A stretch of DNA of 64,000 nt from DASTFP01 sp963816855 (GCA_963816855.1 CAWFMA010000019.1:1-64000), one strand, 5' to 3'; positions 1-11,366 are shown, numbered from the stretch's first letter. Notes: generated by a model not told the origin, from the letters alone. Translations and numbers: made by a program.

Positions 1-830
1 GATTCAAGAAGTCGATCACCTGCCATTCAGCAAGGGAGTATTTTTTTGATAATGCTTGTTTCCAAGTGCCCCGGCATGATTTCAGCAGCGTTTCCAGGAC
101 ATGATATGCCACGACATAGCAAGTGGATTGGCTGGCATCGCAGCTTCTTTTGATTCGCCGTCCGATGAGACGGCTTATACCCTTTTGGCCTACGACGAGG
201 AACCAATGATCGCCAACGCAGCCAAGATCGTCACCGGTGATTTCGAAGCGTTGGCCATGCTCACACGCATCGCCGCGCTGATGGGTCTGGCCACGTCCTT
301 CACCGGAACAACCCACGTCGGTTCGATGGCCGAGCACATGATTTCCCACTACATCGATATGTTCGCAGGCGACAGCCATCCGCGCACCTTCCATGGCGAG
401 CAGGTCGGTGTGGCGACGCTAACGATGTCCAGCCTTCAAAACCAGATCGTCAACGCAATCGGCCGCCCACCATGAGGCCGACGGTGATCCCGAAGGAGGA
501 ACTGCGCGCCCGCTTCGGAGCCGCGTCCAACGAGATGATCGAGCAAACTACGCGAAAGGCTCTCGATCAGGCTGCTGCTGAAGCGCTCAATCAGCACCTG
601 GAGAGAGACTGGGCGCAGATCTCGCAGCGTTTGAAGGCGGTGATGCTGCCTTATGAGAAACTGCACGCCGCAATGGAGGCCGGCTGCCAGCTTACCAGGT
701 TCCGATCTTGGGCTTGATCCCGGGTTTTACCGCGACGCCGTTCGCTACTCCCGTTTATTCGGGATCGATTCTCCATGCTTGATGTGGCGGGCGATAGTGG
801 GCAGCTCGAAGAAGGTCCAAGAACGTGTGG
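1..830 (+). pseudogene. AraM-like glycerol-1-phosphate dehydrogenase, decayed and cut by the window edge
   Basis: The longest open piece (101-475) carries the metal/substrate signature of the iron-containing alcohol dehydrogenase family, AraM/EgsA branch (GTTHVGSMAEHMISHY followed by HGEQVGVATL). Known members are NAD(P)-dependent glycerol-1-phosphate dehydrogenases, often found in arabinose or sugar-alcohol loci. The following frame (472-717) continues the helical C-terminal half. The last conserved stretch (FYRDAVRYSRL, then an IRDRFSMLD-like end) is split over two further frames between about 690 and 830, so at least two frameshifts are present besides the one implied before position 101. 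The 5' end lies outside the window. Family assignment is good; a working product is unlikely. Confidence 0.7.
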
Positions 831-944
831 CTGAGAATCCGGCGCCTTCCGAAGAGAACCTGCGCCGCGACCGCGCGCCTGCGATCCCTGGGCCTGGGTT
901 CACCGGCGAATATCTTGCAATATGAATAATGTCTCCGCAGGCTC

Positions 945-1625
945 TCAGGCAGCTGCCGCTCGATCCGGCAATTCCGGCAATCGCCGGCATTCTCTTCGAC
1001 AGTGGATGGCGTCCTGATTAACTCAGAACCATTGCATGAGTTCACGCTGCTCGAGCTTAGTAGGCCAGTTTGGGAGGCGATTCGAGAAGGAGTCGGATTG
1101 CAGCAGTTCAAAGGCCTGCCTGAAGTCTCGATCGCCAGGCTCTTAAAGAAAATTTATCCGAAAGTGACCTTGACCACCGACGAGATAACCAAGCTAAGGC
1201 TTAAACAGCTTCTGGAGAATTTCGACGTGGTGCAGATGATCGAGGGTTCGCTCGAATTCGTGAAGCGCTGCAAAGCGGCAGGTTTCCGGCTAGGGCTTGC
1301 ACCTCCGCCGCCCGGGTAGTCCAACAGTTGGCCTTTGAAAAGTTTGGCTTGTCTGAATATTTCGACGCGGTCGTCACCGGGGAGGATATTGAACGCGGGA
1401 ACCTTGATCCGGAACCCTACCTGTTGACCGCTGCAAATCTTTCCAGCCCGCTACTGCCTGCCTGGTCATTGAAGACGCCGTCAGTCGCGTGATCTCTGGA
1501 AAGGCGGCCGGGTGCTTGGTGGTTGGAATAACGACTTCGTTCGCCGCAGATCTAGGAACGGGGGCACCCAATTTTGTGATTTCGTTCTTCGTGATATTGG
1601 GCAATCGGCTTTTTGATAGTACCAA
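945..1625 (+). pseudogene. HAD-superfamily sugar phosphatase (beta-phosphoglucomutase-like), frameshifted
   Basis: The catalytic motif FDMDGVLINSEPLHE can be rebuilt only by removing one base near 996: GILFD is in one frame and MDGVLINSEPLHE starts in the next at 1002. The cap-domain helices follow to 1319. A VTGEDIERG...DPEPYL loop lies at about 1365-1425 in a second frame, and the motif IV region (CLVIEDAVSGV-like, then GKAAGCLVVGI) at about 1460-1530 in a third. The C-terminal strand GAPNFVISFFVILGNRLFD, read from the 1489 frame, fits the usual end of the family. Members dephosphorylate sugar or polyol phosphates. At least three frameshifts make it a pseudogene, convergent with the ABC ATPase remnant. 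Confidence 0.65.
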
Positions 1626-1769
1626 GCTGAAGACACTCAACAATAGCAGAAGCAAAGGGAAGTCGATGGCGAGAGAAGCGGTACTGCACGGCGACATCCA
1701 AGAAGCCCTCCAGCAGTTCCAGCGAGTTGCGGGGAAGGCCGCCGCCAGCACCGTCTAGCAGTTGTACAT

Positions 1770-3180
1770 CGCAGACACGGCGTGCAGAAGGTCAGCCACC
1801 ATGTCAGGCCCCGATTGTCCAGCTCCGCAGTGATCTTTTCCTCGGCGGAAAATCACGATCCGGGTGCTCATGCAGAGCGCCTCATGGACTTTGCAGGAAG
1901 ATCCGTGATCACCATTGCCGTGTTCCACGAACTCCTGGATCGATCCATAGATCCTGCTGACCACGGCATCAACCCACAGTCGGCTCATGGAGCCAGGAGC
2001 AGGGAGCGGTTCGTTTTCAAGGGCGCCGCGAGAACAACTTTTTGCAACTCGCGCTCATGAAGCGGACCTCCTGGTAGAAGCGCACTTGATCCTGAGTTTC
2101 CTACCAATGGTTGGTACAGGTTTGTCCTTTGGTGCACGTAAGCCCCAGCTCAAGAGCCGGCAGCGACGATAAGGACGTGTTTCTTGTCGCCGGGCCGGGT
2201 AAGGACCACCCCGTTCCTTCGCGATCCTCCATAACAGCGGCAACCCCGTACGGGATCGACTCGCGGGGAACAGATCGCGACGGGGCGGTTATTCAGAAGC
2301 ACTCACCGCTTTCCAGCTTATCCAATCCATACGACCCATTCAAGAACTCACTCAGCCCAGCCTACCGGCCCGTGGGTGCCAAGGACCTCTCCCTTCTGAG
2401 ACTTCAAGGTTAATATCCATAGATTTTCAGAGAGATGAAAAATTCTTCACCCGAAGAACGGGCTCCTCAGTAACCTGCATTGGTTTCCAAAGTGACCTGG
2501 TAATACCAGCAGTAACTTGACTCACCAGGTGCTTCCGGTGATGTTGTGGTTCGTCGAGCCCAGGTCCTCGATCAACTTCCGTGCGCGAAAGACCATGCTC
2601 AGCATCTGCAGATGGTGGAGGTCTGGGTGGTAGCTGTTGCAGACATGATGATTCCCTTTGCCTGCAGCCCCAGCAGTTGCACCAAGGACTTCAGGTCCTC
2701 CTGGCCCGGCGTGGATGTCGGCTCATCCATGATGCGGTACTCACGTCCCAATGGTCGATGGCCTTGGCGATTTCGACAAGTCGATCTGTGCCAGGCTGAT
2801 CTCTCTCATCTTCTTGCGCGATGAAATTGAAGGCCAGACCGGCGATGAAGTCCACGGCATCACCGACGCGTTCTGCAGTCGCGATAGAACCATCACGCTC
2901 AGGCAGATCACCAGGTGGTTACCTGCACCGTCATCCCAACGGGGCTAGGACTTCCTGTGTGATGATCGAAATGCACAGGGCGTCCAGCGGCTACGGCACA
3001 TGAAGATGGCGCTCGCGGCCTGCTCGACGATCGTTCCGCTGTCCTCCAGAGAATGCCCATAATGATGTTCAAGACGTCAGTTTCCTGCACATGCCCCCCC
3101 CGCATCGGGCCATGAAGTCGAACCCGCGCGAAGGTTAAGGCGGCCATCGCGCAAGGCCGGCACGCCGCTAAAGGACTTGG
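1770..3180 (-). pseudogene. RbsA-type sugar ABC transporter ATPase, heavily decayed
   Basis: No single frame is long, but landmarks of a two-domain ribose-type importer ATPase appear in order on the minus strand. Near 3100 is a helix after a lost Walker A (NIIMGIL). Near 2970 is the Q-loop segment (ISIITQE). Near 2790 is LVEIAKAI, and near 2730 the Walker B/D-loop (IIMDEPTS-like), followed by a domain-1 end resembling FRARKLIEDLG. Domain 2 keeps an EDRKNTSLL-like segment near 2190, an EPT.GVDAVV.RIYG..QEFVEHGN segment near 1930-1980, and CMSTRIVIFRRGKITAELD near 1820-1880. Both frameshifts and stops are present. It would have energised uptake with the adjacent binding protein and permease remnants. 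Confidence 0.6.
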
Positions 3181-3345
3181 TGATTTCCTTTGCGCTCAGG
3201 CGGCGTTTCCGGAGTTGCCCCGCTCCGCCGCTGAAGGCCCGATCGTGTCCTTACCAGTCTGCATACACGAATTTTTCGAACTGCGAACCCGCGCGAAGGC
3301 CGCGTCGTAGCTTATCCAGTCGTGGTGCCCGGGAAGCGTCATTCC

Positions 3346-4105
3346 TTACTGTATGGTGTAGCCGCCGTCGATAACCAGGTTTTCCCCGGATATCATGTCC
3401 GCCGCGCTGCTCGCCAGAAAGAGAGCCGCCGCGGCGATCTCCTCCGGATAGGCAAAGCGACCGACGGGATCTTCGCCTTGAACGCTTCACCGACTTCTCC
3501 GGCCCAGGCTTTCTTGCCGAGTTCCGTCGGCGCCGCGACGAAGTCGGTCTTGACGCTGATGTTATAGCGGCCCCACTCGTAGGCGAGCACCTTTGTGAGG
3601 CTGATGATCGCCGCTTTGCTCGCGCAATACGCCAGGTGCTGATCAAGCGCCACTAGCCCGCCTGCGAGGCCATACTGATGATCTTGCCCAGCGCTGGGCG
3701 ATCATCTTGCGGCCGACGATCTGGGAAATCATCGGCACCTCGGTTGACCGCCATGGTCGACGTCCCACGCTCGTCCGTGAGGTCCTTGGCCGGGGCCAGC
3801 AGCACGACCCCGGCGTTATTAACCAGTATGTCGATTGTTCCAAACCGCTTGCTGGCCTCCTCCACAAACTGCTCGATATTGCTGCGGACGGTTATATCGG
3901 TGGCAATGCCGAGCGCCTCGACTCCCTTGGCGGTGAACTAGCAACGGCGACCGCACCCACGGCTTCGCTCTTGTCGACCAGGACCAGCTTCGCTCCTTTC
4001 TGGCCAAAGACTTCGGCGATGGCTCGGCCATTGCAGCCGCTGCCACCGTAATGAGTGCAACCTTGTTTGCTAACGAAAAGTTCGTGTCGATCTAGGGACT
4101 GTCAT
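3346..4105 (-). pseudogene. Short-chain dehydrogenase/reductase, frameshifted
   Basis: Reading across frames gives a near-complete classical SDR of about 250 residues: an N-terminal LANKVALIT cofactor-binding strand near 4060; NNAGVVLLAP near 3810; a serine strand (IISMASQAG) near 3670; the catalytic YCASK near 3625; and a C-terminal GENLVIDGGYTIQ ending at the TAA at 3346. Such enzymes in this context oxidise sugar alcohols or rare sugars with NAD(P). At least four frame changes are needed to join the pieces. It lies between the transporter ATPase and binding-protein remnants, consistent with a former polyol catabolic operon. Confidence 0.7.
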
Positions 4106-4206
4106 TTTTGTCAGATTTCTTTCGGCGTAGTCGGCGGCCAGGTGACTCTAGGTAGGTAATCGCTTGCTCTCGTTCCAGAGATCTCCCGGTGCTTCGAGCG
4201 GCTGGA

Positions 4207-5219
4207 TCAATTCCTTTTCGTATTCAGCAGATCATCAGGCGTTCTCTCCGGTGATGACCATTCCCGGGAATAGAATCTGCCTTGGTTCCACCCATTCCAC
4301 GGCATTTCCTTTTTCCACTGTTTCCACACGGCGGCCCTCGGCTGGTGGATTTCGCCGATCTTCGCCCGCGAAAGCGACATCCGGCGCCTCGGCCTGTCCC
4401 TCGGCGTCCTCCAGAAATCCTCGAACATCTCACCCGCCTTGACGGCGTTGATCGCATCCGGCACGCCGTCAATACCAACGACGACGAAATCCTTTACGTT
4501 TAACCCGCGGCCCTTTATCGCCTGGATCGCTCCGAGAGCCATCTCATCGTTTTCACGATCGCCCCCTTGATTTCATTCGGGTGGGCCGTCCAGCCAGTTC
4601 TCCATCAGAGACAAACCCTCGGCCCGCGACCAGTTGGCAGTCTTCTTTTCCAGGACCTTGATGTCGGGATACTTCGCGAGCACAGTCTGTATGCCTTTGC
4701 TCCGGTCGATTTCGGCCGAGTGTCCGATCGGGCCCTGAAAGATGACGACGTTGCCTTTGCCTCCATCCTCTTGGCCGCTTCTTCCATGATGATTTCGCCG
4801 GCTTTGACGTCGTCGGACAAGACCATTGAGGTAATGTCCGGGCTGTTGGACCCCGCGCATTTGATACGACCACCGGTATGCCGGCCTTGGCAGCTTTCTT
4901 GATTTGCGGCGCACTGCCATTGTAATCGACGGGACTTAGCACGATTCCATCGAACTTTTTCGTCATCATCGTGGCGATCTGATTGTTCTGCACCAGCGGA
5001 TCGTATCGGCCGTCGAAGATGGTCATTTCAACAGTGCCGTCCTTGACCGCAGGATGCTCTTTGAGAGCGGCGGCCCGGATCCGCGAATTCAGCTTTTAGT
5101 CCATAGACGGCCCCTCCTACGCGGAGCTTATCAGCAGCAAACGAGGTTCCCGCCAATGCGGCAACGGCGCAGCCCACCAGGAGCGGCGTCATGAGTTTGA
5201 ATTTTCGTTGGATTTTCAT
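4207..5219 (-). pseudogene. RbsB-type periplasmic sugar-binding protein, frameshifted
   Basis: The start is clear at 5219, with a typical signal peptide (KFKLMTPLLVGCAVAALAGTSFAAD). The type I periplasmic-binding fold continues in other frames: TIFDGRYDPLVQNNQIATMM and FDGIVLSPVDYN around 4900-5030, VVIFQGPIGHSAEIDRSKGI around 4700, and ALGAIQAIKGRGL with VVVGIDGVPDAINAVKAGEM at 4440-4540. At least three frameshifts interrupt it. Homologues deliver ribose, galactose or polyols to an ABC permease. The adjacent permease and ATPase remnants on the same strand support this role. Confidence 0.75.
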
Positions 5220-5306
5220 GGTATGTTTCTGAGGTTTTCAGGTCGACACGGTTGCTCCGCACGAGCCCCGCTTTAGGTTGAGGTTTGGAAATGTGCGCGC
5301 TCGTTG

Positions 5307-6305
5307 TCACTCGTTAGCATGGCGGCTATAATACAGCAGGACTGCGACCACGATGATGCAGCCCTTGACGATCTGCTGGTAAGCCGACGACACCCCCAGC
5401 AGGTCCAATCCGTTGTTGATCGTTCCAATTATTAAGGCGCCCAGGAGGGGTACCGCGATGTCCCCACGCCGCCCGAAAGACTTGTGCCTCCGATGACCAC
5501 CGCGGCAATAGCGTCAAGCTCATCCAGGATCCGCCCGCCTGGGGAAGCGCCGAACTTGTCCTCGCGGTCAAATCAAGCCTCCGAGTCCCGCCAGCAGACC
5601 GGCAATCACGTAGACGGAAGCGATCACCGGGTTGGTGGAAATGCCCGCCGTCCGTGCGCTCTTCGCATTCCCCCCAACCGCGTAGACGCTGCGGCCGTAA
5701 GTAGTATGATTCAGCACCACCCAAAGGATTCCGAGGATCAAGCAAGAATATCAGGACCGGCACCGGAACTCCCGGAGGACCCTCTCCCAGGTTCAGGAAG
5801 CTTCGCTTCAGTTTCGGCACCGGCATGCCGCCCGTGTCCGCGTAGGTGAGTCCTCAGAGCAACGCTCAACATCCCGAGGGTCGCAACGAACGGAGGAATC
5901 TTCAGATAAGCGATGATCCAACCGTTGATGAGGCCGAGAAGACCTCCCGTGACCACGCCCACGAGCAAGGCGACAATGGGGGAATGCGGATTATCGCCGG
6001 TTACGAGGTCGCCGCGACGATGGAAGAAAATGCTGACGCTTCGATCCACCGACCAGATCGATTCCGCCGGTGAGAATGACCAGGGTCATACCCATGGCCA
6101 GAATGCCGTTGATCGACGTCTGGAGAAGAATGTTGGAAATATTTTCCGGGGTAAGAAAATACTTGTTCAAAAACGTTAGGGCCACGCAGAGCAAAACAAA
6201 GGCAACAATGATTCCGTATTGCGTCAGCCGCCCGATGGCTGAATGGCCGCCCGACGTTTTCTCTGGGGCGGTCTTGGCAGTTGGTTCGTTCGGTGGCATA
6301 GTCAA
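5307..6305 (-). pseudogene. RbsC-type sugar ABC transporter permease, frameshifted
   Basis: Translation starts at 6305. The N-terminal region has a cytoplasmic stretch, then a membrane helix (YGIIVAFVLLCVALTFL) and the family signature around NILLQTSINGILAMGMTLVI followed by LTGGIDL. After a frameshift near 6020 the text resumes with SPIVALLVGVVTGGLLGLINGW and IPPFVATLGML. A conserved end (SSAYQQIVKGCIIVVAVLLYY) is readable up to the TGA at 5307. At least three frameshifts occur. It would have formed the channel of the importer whose binding protein lies immediately downstream on the same strand. Confidence 0.75.
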
Positions 6306-6859
6306 GCGAATCGTGAAAGCTTTGCCAATGTTCGGCTATGGACCCTAGGCCATCGCATAGCGCCTAGGGCGTCCAGGAGGCAAATCGTCTACGTCTACTG
6401 GCACGGTTGGGCGTCATCGTTCTTCAAAATTGGGGAGAACACGAAAGCAGATTTTAGGGGCTACGGCCGGAGCCTGCAAGCAACTCATCCGTCTTTGGTG
6501 CGGTATGACCTGTCCATAACAGTCTCCGAGCTCGTCAGGCCGCAAAATGGCATAGCATCCGGATCGCCGCAAGACAAAGTTGATAAATATTTTCGTGCTT
6601 CGAGCAAATGTACACAGGCGCAATTTTTCAGCACCCGGGCCGGAACCGCGCGTATTGCAGCCTGGAGGCTGAAAGCGATGCGGACGCTGCGTGGAAATAG
6701 GGCCACTTCCATGCGCCTGTTCGGCTCCGAGATCATCAGTTCACCAGCCTGATGGGTGAAATCGATTGACTTGCTTGAGCATATTGTGAGATTGGTAGCC
6801 GCGCGACGAGCGCCGTGCGTCACGTTCCCTGGGGCGCAGAGAGGATTTCCGCGGCAGCT
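6306..6859. other. Divergent intergenic region between permease and SorC remnants
   Basis: This stretch separates the divergently oriented permease and regulator remnants. I see no coding sequence I would defend. The open frames here (for example 6485-6880 on the minus strand) have no recognisable motif and an unusual composition. It probably once held the control region of the locus. I could not identify a convincing operator or promoter. Confidence 0.4.
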
Positions 6860-7880
6860 TATGAATAATCGAGATGGCAAGCTATCAGATGCCTTGGAGC
6901 AGACCGTTCGGGCAGCCTGGCTCTACTATGTTGCCGGAAACACGCAGGAACAGACTGCCCCAAGTTGTCGGGTCTTTCGCGCGTGAAGGCCAATAGACTG
7001 TTGGCCGAAGCCAGGGACACGGGAATTGTCAAAATTTCTATCGAGCATCGGTTTGCGCGAATGGCCGAGGTCGAGGAGGCCATTCGAAAGCGTCGGCCAG
7101 CTCGCATTCTGCCGGACAACCCCGCCGCTGATGTCCTATTCTCCAAACCGGCGCAGAGGGATGCCTTCGCGTGACAAACTCGAAGCGGAAGGCCCCATCG
7201 CCCGCCCGGGCAGTAGGCATTGTCGCGGCAGATATCTTGCGCGAGGTCTTCAAGCCGACGAGAGCAGTGTGATCGGGGTCGGTTTCGGAAGACGATCGCG
7301 AAATACAGCTTTATGATCAGATGCAAAGCCGAGGACGAAGTTGGTTGCAGCAATGGGCTCGCTCTAACCCGATCTTCGGCCGCCAATCCCTTCGAGGTCG
7401 TCTGTCATCTGGCCGAAAGAGACCGGCGGAGAAGGACACTTATTGCCGGTGCCCTATCTCGCCGATAGCATATCGGATAAGCAAATCTTTATGTCGCAGC
7501 GTGTCTTCAAACACACGTTGGCGCTGGCGGAGCAGGCCAGTTTTTATCTGGTTACGCTGGGCAATGCGACGAATACAGCCTGCTGTTTCGGCACAGGTTG
7601 TTCTCGGGATGCGGCTTGCAGGAACTCAAGCGAGCGGGCGCCGTTTGCGACTGCATGGGCAAGTTTTTCGGATCCGGACGGTCAGGTCGTTTCGAGCGAA
7701 CTAAATCAACGGACCCTCGCCGTTGACCTTGCGCACCTCTACGATCGGGAGGTTATCCTTCTCTGTGCGGGGAGACAAAAGCTGAGAGCTGTCCAAGGAC
7801 TCCTGAAAGCCGGCTTCGTGAAGGGACTCATTATCGATGGCGACACCGCGCTCTGTCTGAACGAGGAGGGTGATCAATAG
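6860..7880 (+). pseudogene. SorC-family sugar-responsive transcriptional regulator, frameshifted
   Basis: The ATG at 6860 opens a typical SorC N-terminus: VRAAWLYYVAGNTQEQ, with the recognition helix SRVKANRLLAEARDTGIVKISIEHR completed in another frame from about 6970. The sugar-phosphate-binding half follows in pieces: NPFEVV.HLAE near 7390, PYLADSISDKQIFM.QRVFKHTLALAEQASFYLV.LG at 7445-7560, and AVQGLLKAGFVKGLIIDGDTALCL close to the end at 7880. The family represses or activates sugar and polyol operons in response to phosphorylated intermediates. Divergent placement from the transporter remnants fits control of that operon. At least three frameshifts are present. Confidence 0.7.
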
Positions 7881-8059
7881 GAAGCTCGTTTGATGCCTGG
7901 TTTTCAGTTGGCCTCCGGACATAACGGACCGGCTCGTCGCTATCCGTGGATACGCCAGTAAACACACTTTCGAAGGTACACCACGATTAAGCACTAGAAC
8001 ACAAACCACCACCCGGTAATGAAACCCCCCAGCAGCAGCACGTATCCTGCGAAGAATGA

Positions 8060-9534
8060 TTAAAAGATGACGCCGGTCTCGAAACCACCGAAAACCGTCG
8101 GGTTCCTCGCGATCGCCGACTTCATCGATGATGAAGTCATGGAGATGAGGCTGGAAAAAGACGCCCACTTGTTGATCTGGATGCGGTAGTCTACTTCAAG
8201 CACCGCCGTGTAATTGGGCTGATTGACGTTTTCCTTTCTCCTGCAACGCCTCAATATTGAAGAAGCTATACTGGCCGAAGCCGAAGGCGGCCATGAGTTG
8301 ATCATTATCCCTGGTGGGGATGAGGCCCTTGTAGACAAGACCGGTGTGAAAGTAGAAGGGCAGGATGTTGTTGTATTTGGGCGCGTAGGTAAAGAGACTG
8401 AAGAAGGAGAGTCCCTGATCGGAGAGCTTGGGTTTGCTCGGCGGGACGGGCTCTTTGAAAGTTTTGCCCGACTTGTCGTCGACCACCGACTTGGCATCTG
8501 GTTGCGGCAGTGGAGCGGGTTCCGAAGGTTCGCGAAAGAGCATTTGATCGATCTGCCAGTAGAAGCCATAGAAGCCGGAGTAGGGCGTTCCAAAGAAAGA
8601 GTTGTTGTCTTGCTCGTAGTAAAAGCCGCCGAAGGCATACTTTCCCGGCAGCTTGGAGGCGCCGAGTTTCGGGGTGAATCGGGTTTCTCCGATCGCGAAG
8701 ACCCCGTTCTGGCTCGGAATCGGGACCGAAACCTTCGAAGGCCAGGCCATGATTGTCCGTCGAGGTCGCCTGCGGATAGGCCATAAACAGCCCAGCCTTG
8801 GCGTAATACCAATCAACGGGCTTGATCTTCAAAGTCCCTCCCCAGGTGGAGAAGCTCGAGGAAAAGGGGATATTTGCCCCGATATCCTTGGAACTCTCGA
8901 AGGCATTGTTTACAAAGAGCTTGGAGAGGGGCTGCTCGATGAATTCCTTTTGCGGCTGAAGCCAGCCTCCGGTCACCGTGAGAAAGTCCTTGATGCCGAA
9001 GAGTTCAGGCGTGGTGTAGGTGAGTCCAAAAGTCATCAGACGCCACTCCTTGCCGGACTGAAAGTGGGAGGGTTGGAAGTTGGGCGAAGCGCCCACGCGC
9101 AGGTTCGGATTCAAACCGTCGCGCCAGCGGACTTCTCCGAATGCTTTCAACCCCTCGAGGGGTTCCCAGCCGGTCAGCTTGCCGAAGTTGAGTTCCCCGG
9201 TGAATTTGATCTCCTCGTCGAAATAGCTGCCCCGGATGTTTGGTATGCCTCCATCCACGACACCATAGTAGACACCTATCCATCTGCCGCCGAGGGTCAG
9301 GCCGCGGTCTTCGAGGGTATCGCGAACGCCGAACCAATTTCCGCTGGCGTATTTTCCATCCCACCATTCGGCGAGCCAGGATTTTGAAGACTTTTCGACA
9401 GGAGCCGCGGAGCCAGCCGTACGCGCCTGTTCATAGAACGCACTTCGAACGGGGCTGACGGCCGTCAGCGTCGCTGCAGCAACGACGACGATTGCAGATG
9501 CGTGGGTCTGCGAGCGAGAGTAAGGGTGTTTCAT
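8060..9534 (-). pseudogene. OprB-type carbohydrate porin with frameshifts
   Basis: The gene starts at ATG 9534 with a signal peptide (ASAIVVVAAATLTAVSPVRSA) and an OprB-like N-terminus (WWDGKYASGNWFGVRDTLEDRGL). The first frame is open to about 8740. The text then continues in a second frame (GVFAIGETRFTPKLG, YYEQDNNSF, SFFSLFTYAPKYN) to about 8230. A third frame gives NYTAVLEVDYRIQINKWASF, and the ending GGFETGVIF reaches the TAA at 8060, keeping the aromatic C-terminal residue of outer-membrane proteins. Most of the roughly 490-residue protein is preserved, so the lesions are recent or are sequence errors. It would import sugars for the decayed ABC system next door. Confidence 0.75.
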
Positions 9535-9779
9535 AGGATTAGGGCCGACTAAGAATGATTCCGTGGCGATTTGCGTCAAAGGCGGGAATTGTGACTTTTT
9601 CGTTACGCTGCCGACGCTCGAGAGTGTCGAGTGGTCCTTTTCGATGGCGAATCGGTCCAAAATCGGGCCAAGTTGCCCCTGCGCTTTGCCAGGAGATTGC
9701 GCCTGGTCCGCAAGTTTCGAAGGTGCGTGCTTGCGAAATAGCATCGCGAAGACTCAGATACCCGTAAAAGGAGATCACC

Positions 9780-10721
9780 ATGCCACTGCCCTCTGACGAA
9801 AAGCTTATTGCGTTAAGCCAGGAAGTGCTGAAACAGTTCGATACGATTTTTGGACTGCACCCGGGCTTTCGGCCCGCCCATGCGAAGGGCGTTCTGCTCA
9901 CGGGAGCATTTACACCTTCCCCCGAGGCCTCCTCGCTGACGCGGGCGCCCCACATTGCCCGGGATACCACCCCGGTCACCGCCCGGTTTTCCAACTCCAC
10001 CGGACTCCCCCAGATTCCTGACGACGATCCGAACGCGAACCCACGGGGACTGGCCATCCGATTCCACCTCGCCGAACACGTGCACACCGATATCGTCAGC
10101 CATTCGACGGACGGATTTCCCACGAGGACGGGACAGGAGTTTCTGGAGTTTTTACAGGCGGCTGCTTCGAGCGGGCCGTCCCAGCCGTCGCCCACGCCGA
10201 TCGAGAAGTTCCTGGCCGGTCATCCGAAAGCGCTGGCGTTCGTCCAAACGCCCAAGCCCAGTCCCTCCAGCTTTGCCAGAGAGTCGTATTTCGGAGTGAC
10301 CGCGATGCGCTTTATCGATAAGGACGGCGTGAGCCGCCACGGGCGTTACCGAATCATACCGGATGCCGGGAACGAATACCTGGATGACGCGCTGAAGGCT
10401 AGGGACACGAACTATCTCTTTGAGGAACTGACCGACAGGATCGCCAAAGCTCCGATAAGTTTTCAGATTCTCGTGCAGGTGGCAGACGACACCGACATCG
10501 TGGACGACGCAACGGTTCACTGGCCGGAGGGACGCCGCCTGGTCAATTTCGGCAGGATGGTTCTGACAGGTCCGGTTGCCGGGGATGCGCGCGAGCAGAA
10601 GAAGATCATCTTCGATCCCATCCCACGCGTGGAGGGAATCGATCCCTCCGACGATCCATTGCTCGAACTGCGCGCCGCGATCTACTTGCTGAGCGGGCGT
10701 CGTCGCCGGCAAGCTCCTTGA
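9780..10721 (+). CDS. Catalase-related heme protein (SrpA-like mono-functional fold)
   Basis: This intact 313-residue protein is much shorter than classical catalases (480 or more) and matches the small catalase-related peroxidase group. The distal-heme histidine region is visible (HPGFRPAHAKGVLLTGAFTPS, about residues 27-47), followed by RFSNSTG and NPRGLAIRFHL. A conserved heme-side RDTNYLFEEL lies near residue 205. There is no signal peptide, so it is probably cytosolic, and it likely uses hydroperoxides rather than dismuting hydrogen peroxide efficiently. A strong Shine-Dalgarno (AAGGAGAT, about 9767-9774) precedes the ATG. It is the first intact gene after the decayed sugar locus. Confidence 0.75.
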   Translation: MPLPSDEKLIALSQEVLKQFDTIFGLHPGFRPAHAKGVLLTGAFTPSPEASSLTRAPHIARDTTPVTARFSNSTGLPQIPDDDPNANPRGLAIRFHLAEHVHTDIVSHSTDGFPTRTGQEFLEFLQAAASSGPSQPSPTPIEKFLAGHPKALAFVQTPKPSPSSFARESYFGVTAMRFIDKDGVSRHGRYRIIPDAGNEYLDDALKARDTNYLFEELTDRIAKAPISFQILVQVADDTDIVDDATVHWPEGRRLVNFGRMVLTGPVAGDAREQKKIIFDPIPRVEGIDPSDDPLLELRAAIYLLSGRRRRQAP

Positions 10722-10871
10722 GAACGGCGGCGCCGTGTTCTCGCGCCGCCAGGATGAACTCGAGGTCCTGCGGCCGCCAGAGGTGTTCCATCGGCTTGAC
10801 AGCGAAACCGCGAGACCCAAGCAGGCGCGAACCGAGTCGGGAGCGTCCCACGCGCTTTCAGGTCGATGAGC

Positions 10872-11366
10872 CTATGACTCGGATAGGGTCGCCTTTAAGT
10901 CGACCAGGGGCTGTTGGCTGATCCCGATACGCCGAAGCGCGAACGATCGGAGATCGGCGGTCAGCCCGATGATCATGTGACGAGTGCCGGCAGGATAGAT
11001 CGGAGAACGCGGCCGCGCTCCGGTCCTGCCGGCGTGGAAATCGGTCGCGTAGCATCCGACCGAGGCGGCCACCAGCACGAGGATCCACACCGCGGACGGC
11101 AGATGCCAGCGCATCGCGTTCCAGCGCTTTGCGTCGAGATCGATGGTTTCGTTGAGAGAGGTTACGAAAGTCGCTACCACCGGGGAGGGAGCTTCGTTGG
11201 CGGAGGCCACGGCATGGGCCCACAGCTCGCGCTGGAGCGGTTCGTGCCGGGCGCGATAGAGAACGAAGACCACGGCGATGGCTGGTCTCGGGGAGGAGCA
11301 CTCCGACGATGAGCAGATTCTCTTCTGGTCAGAAAAGATGGAGCCCAGCAGCGAGTCGAGATTCAT
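10872..11366 (-). pseudogene. DUF4239 (bestrophin-like) membrane protein with internal deletion
   Basis: The C-terminal half is clear: LQRELWAHAVASANE, then LNETIDLDAKRWNAMRWHLP, a membrane helix (AVWILVLVAASVGCYATDF), and the family ending GISQQPLVDLKATL. The N-terminus (MNLDSLLGSIFSDQK and, in a shifted frame, ENLLIVGVLLPET) joins almost directly to this block. The roughly 100 residues of the middle cytoplasmic region normally found between them are missing. A frameshift separates the two parts, and the RSRFSIYP and DLDRP-type loop near 11000 is also scrambled. Function of intact homologues is poorly known; they are inner-membrane proteins. Confidence 0.6.

Noticed and set aside
10735..10860. 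Minus-strand fragment with RPQDLEFILAAREHGAAVL text
   Set aside because: It looks protein-like but is too short to place in a family and has no start or stop context; not annotated.
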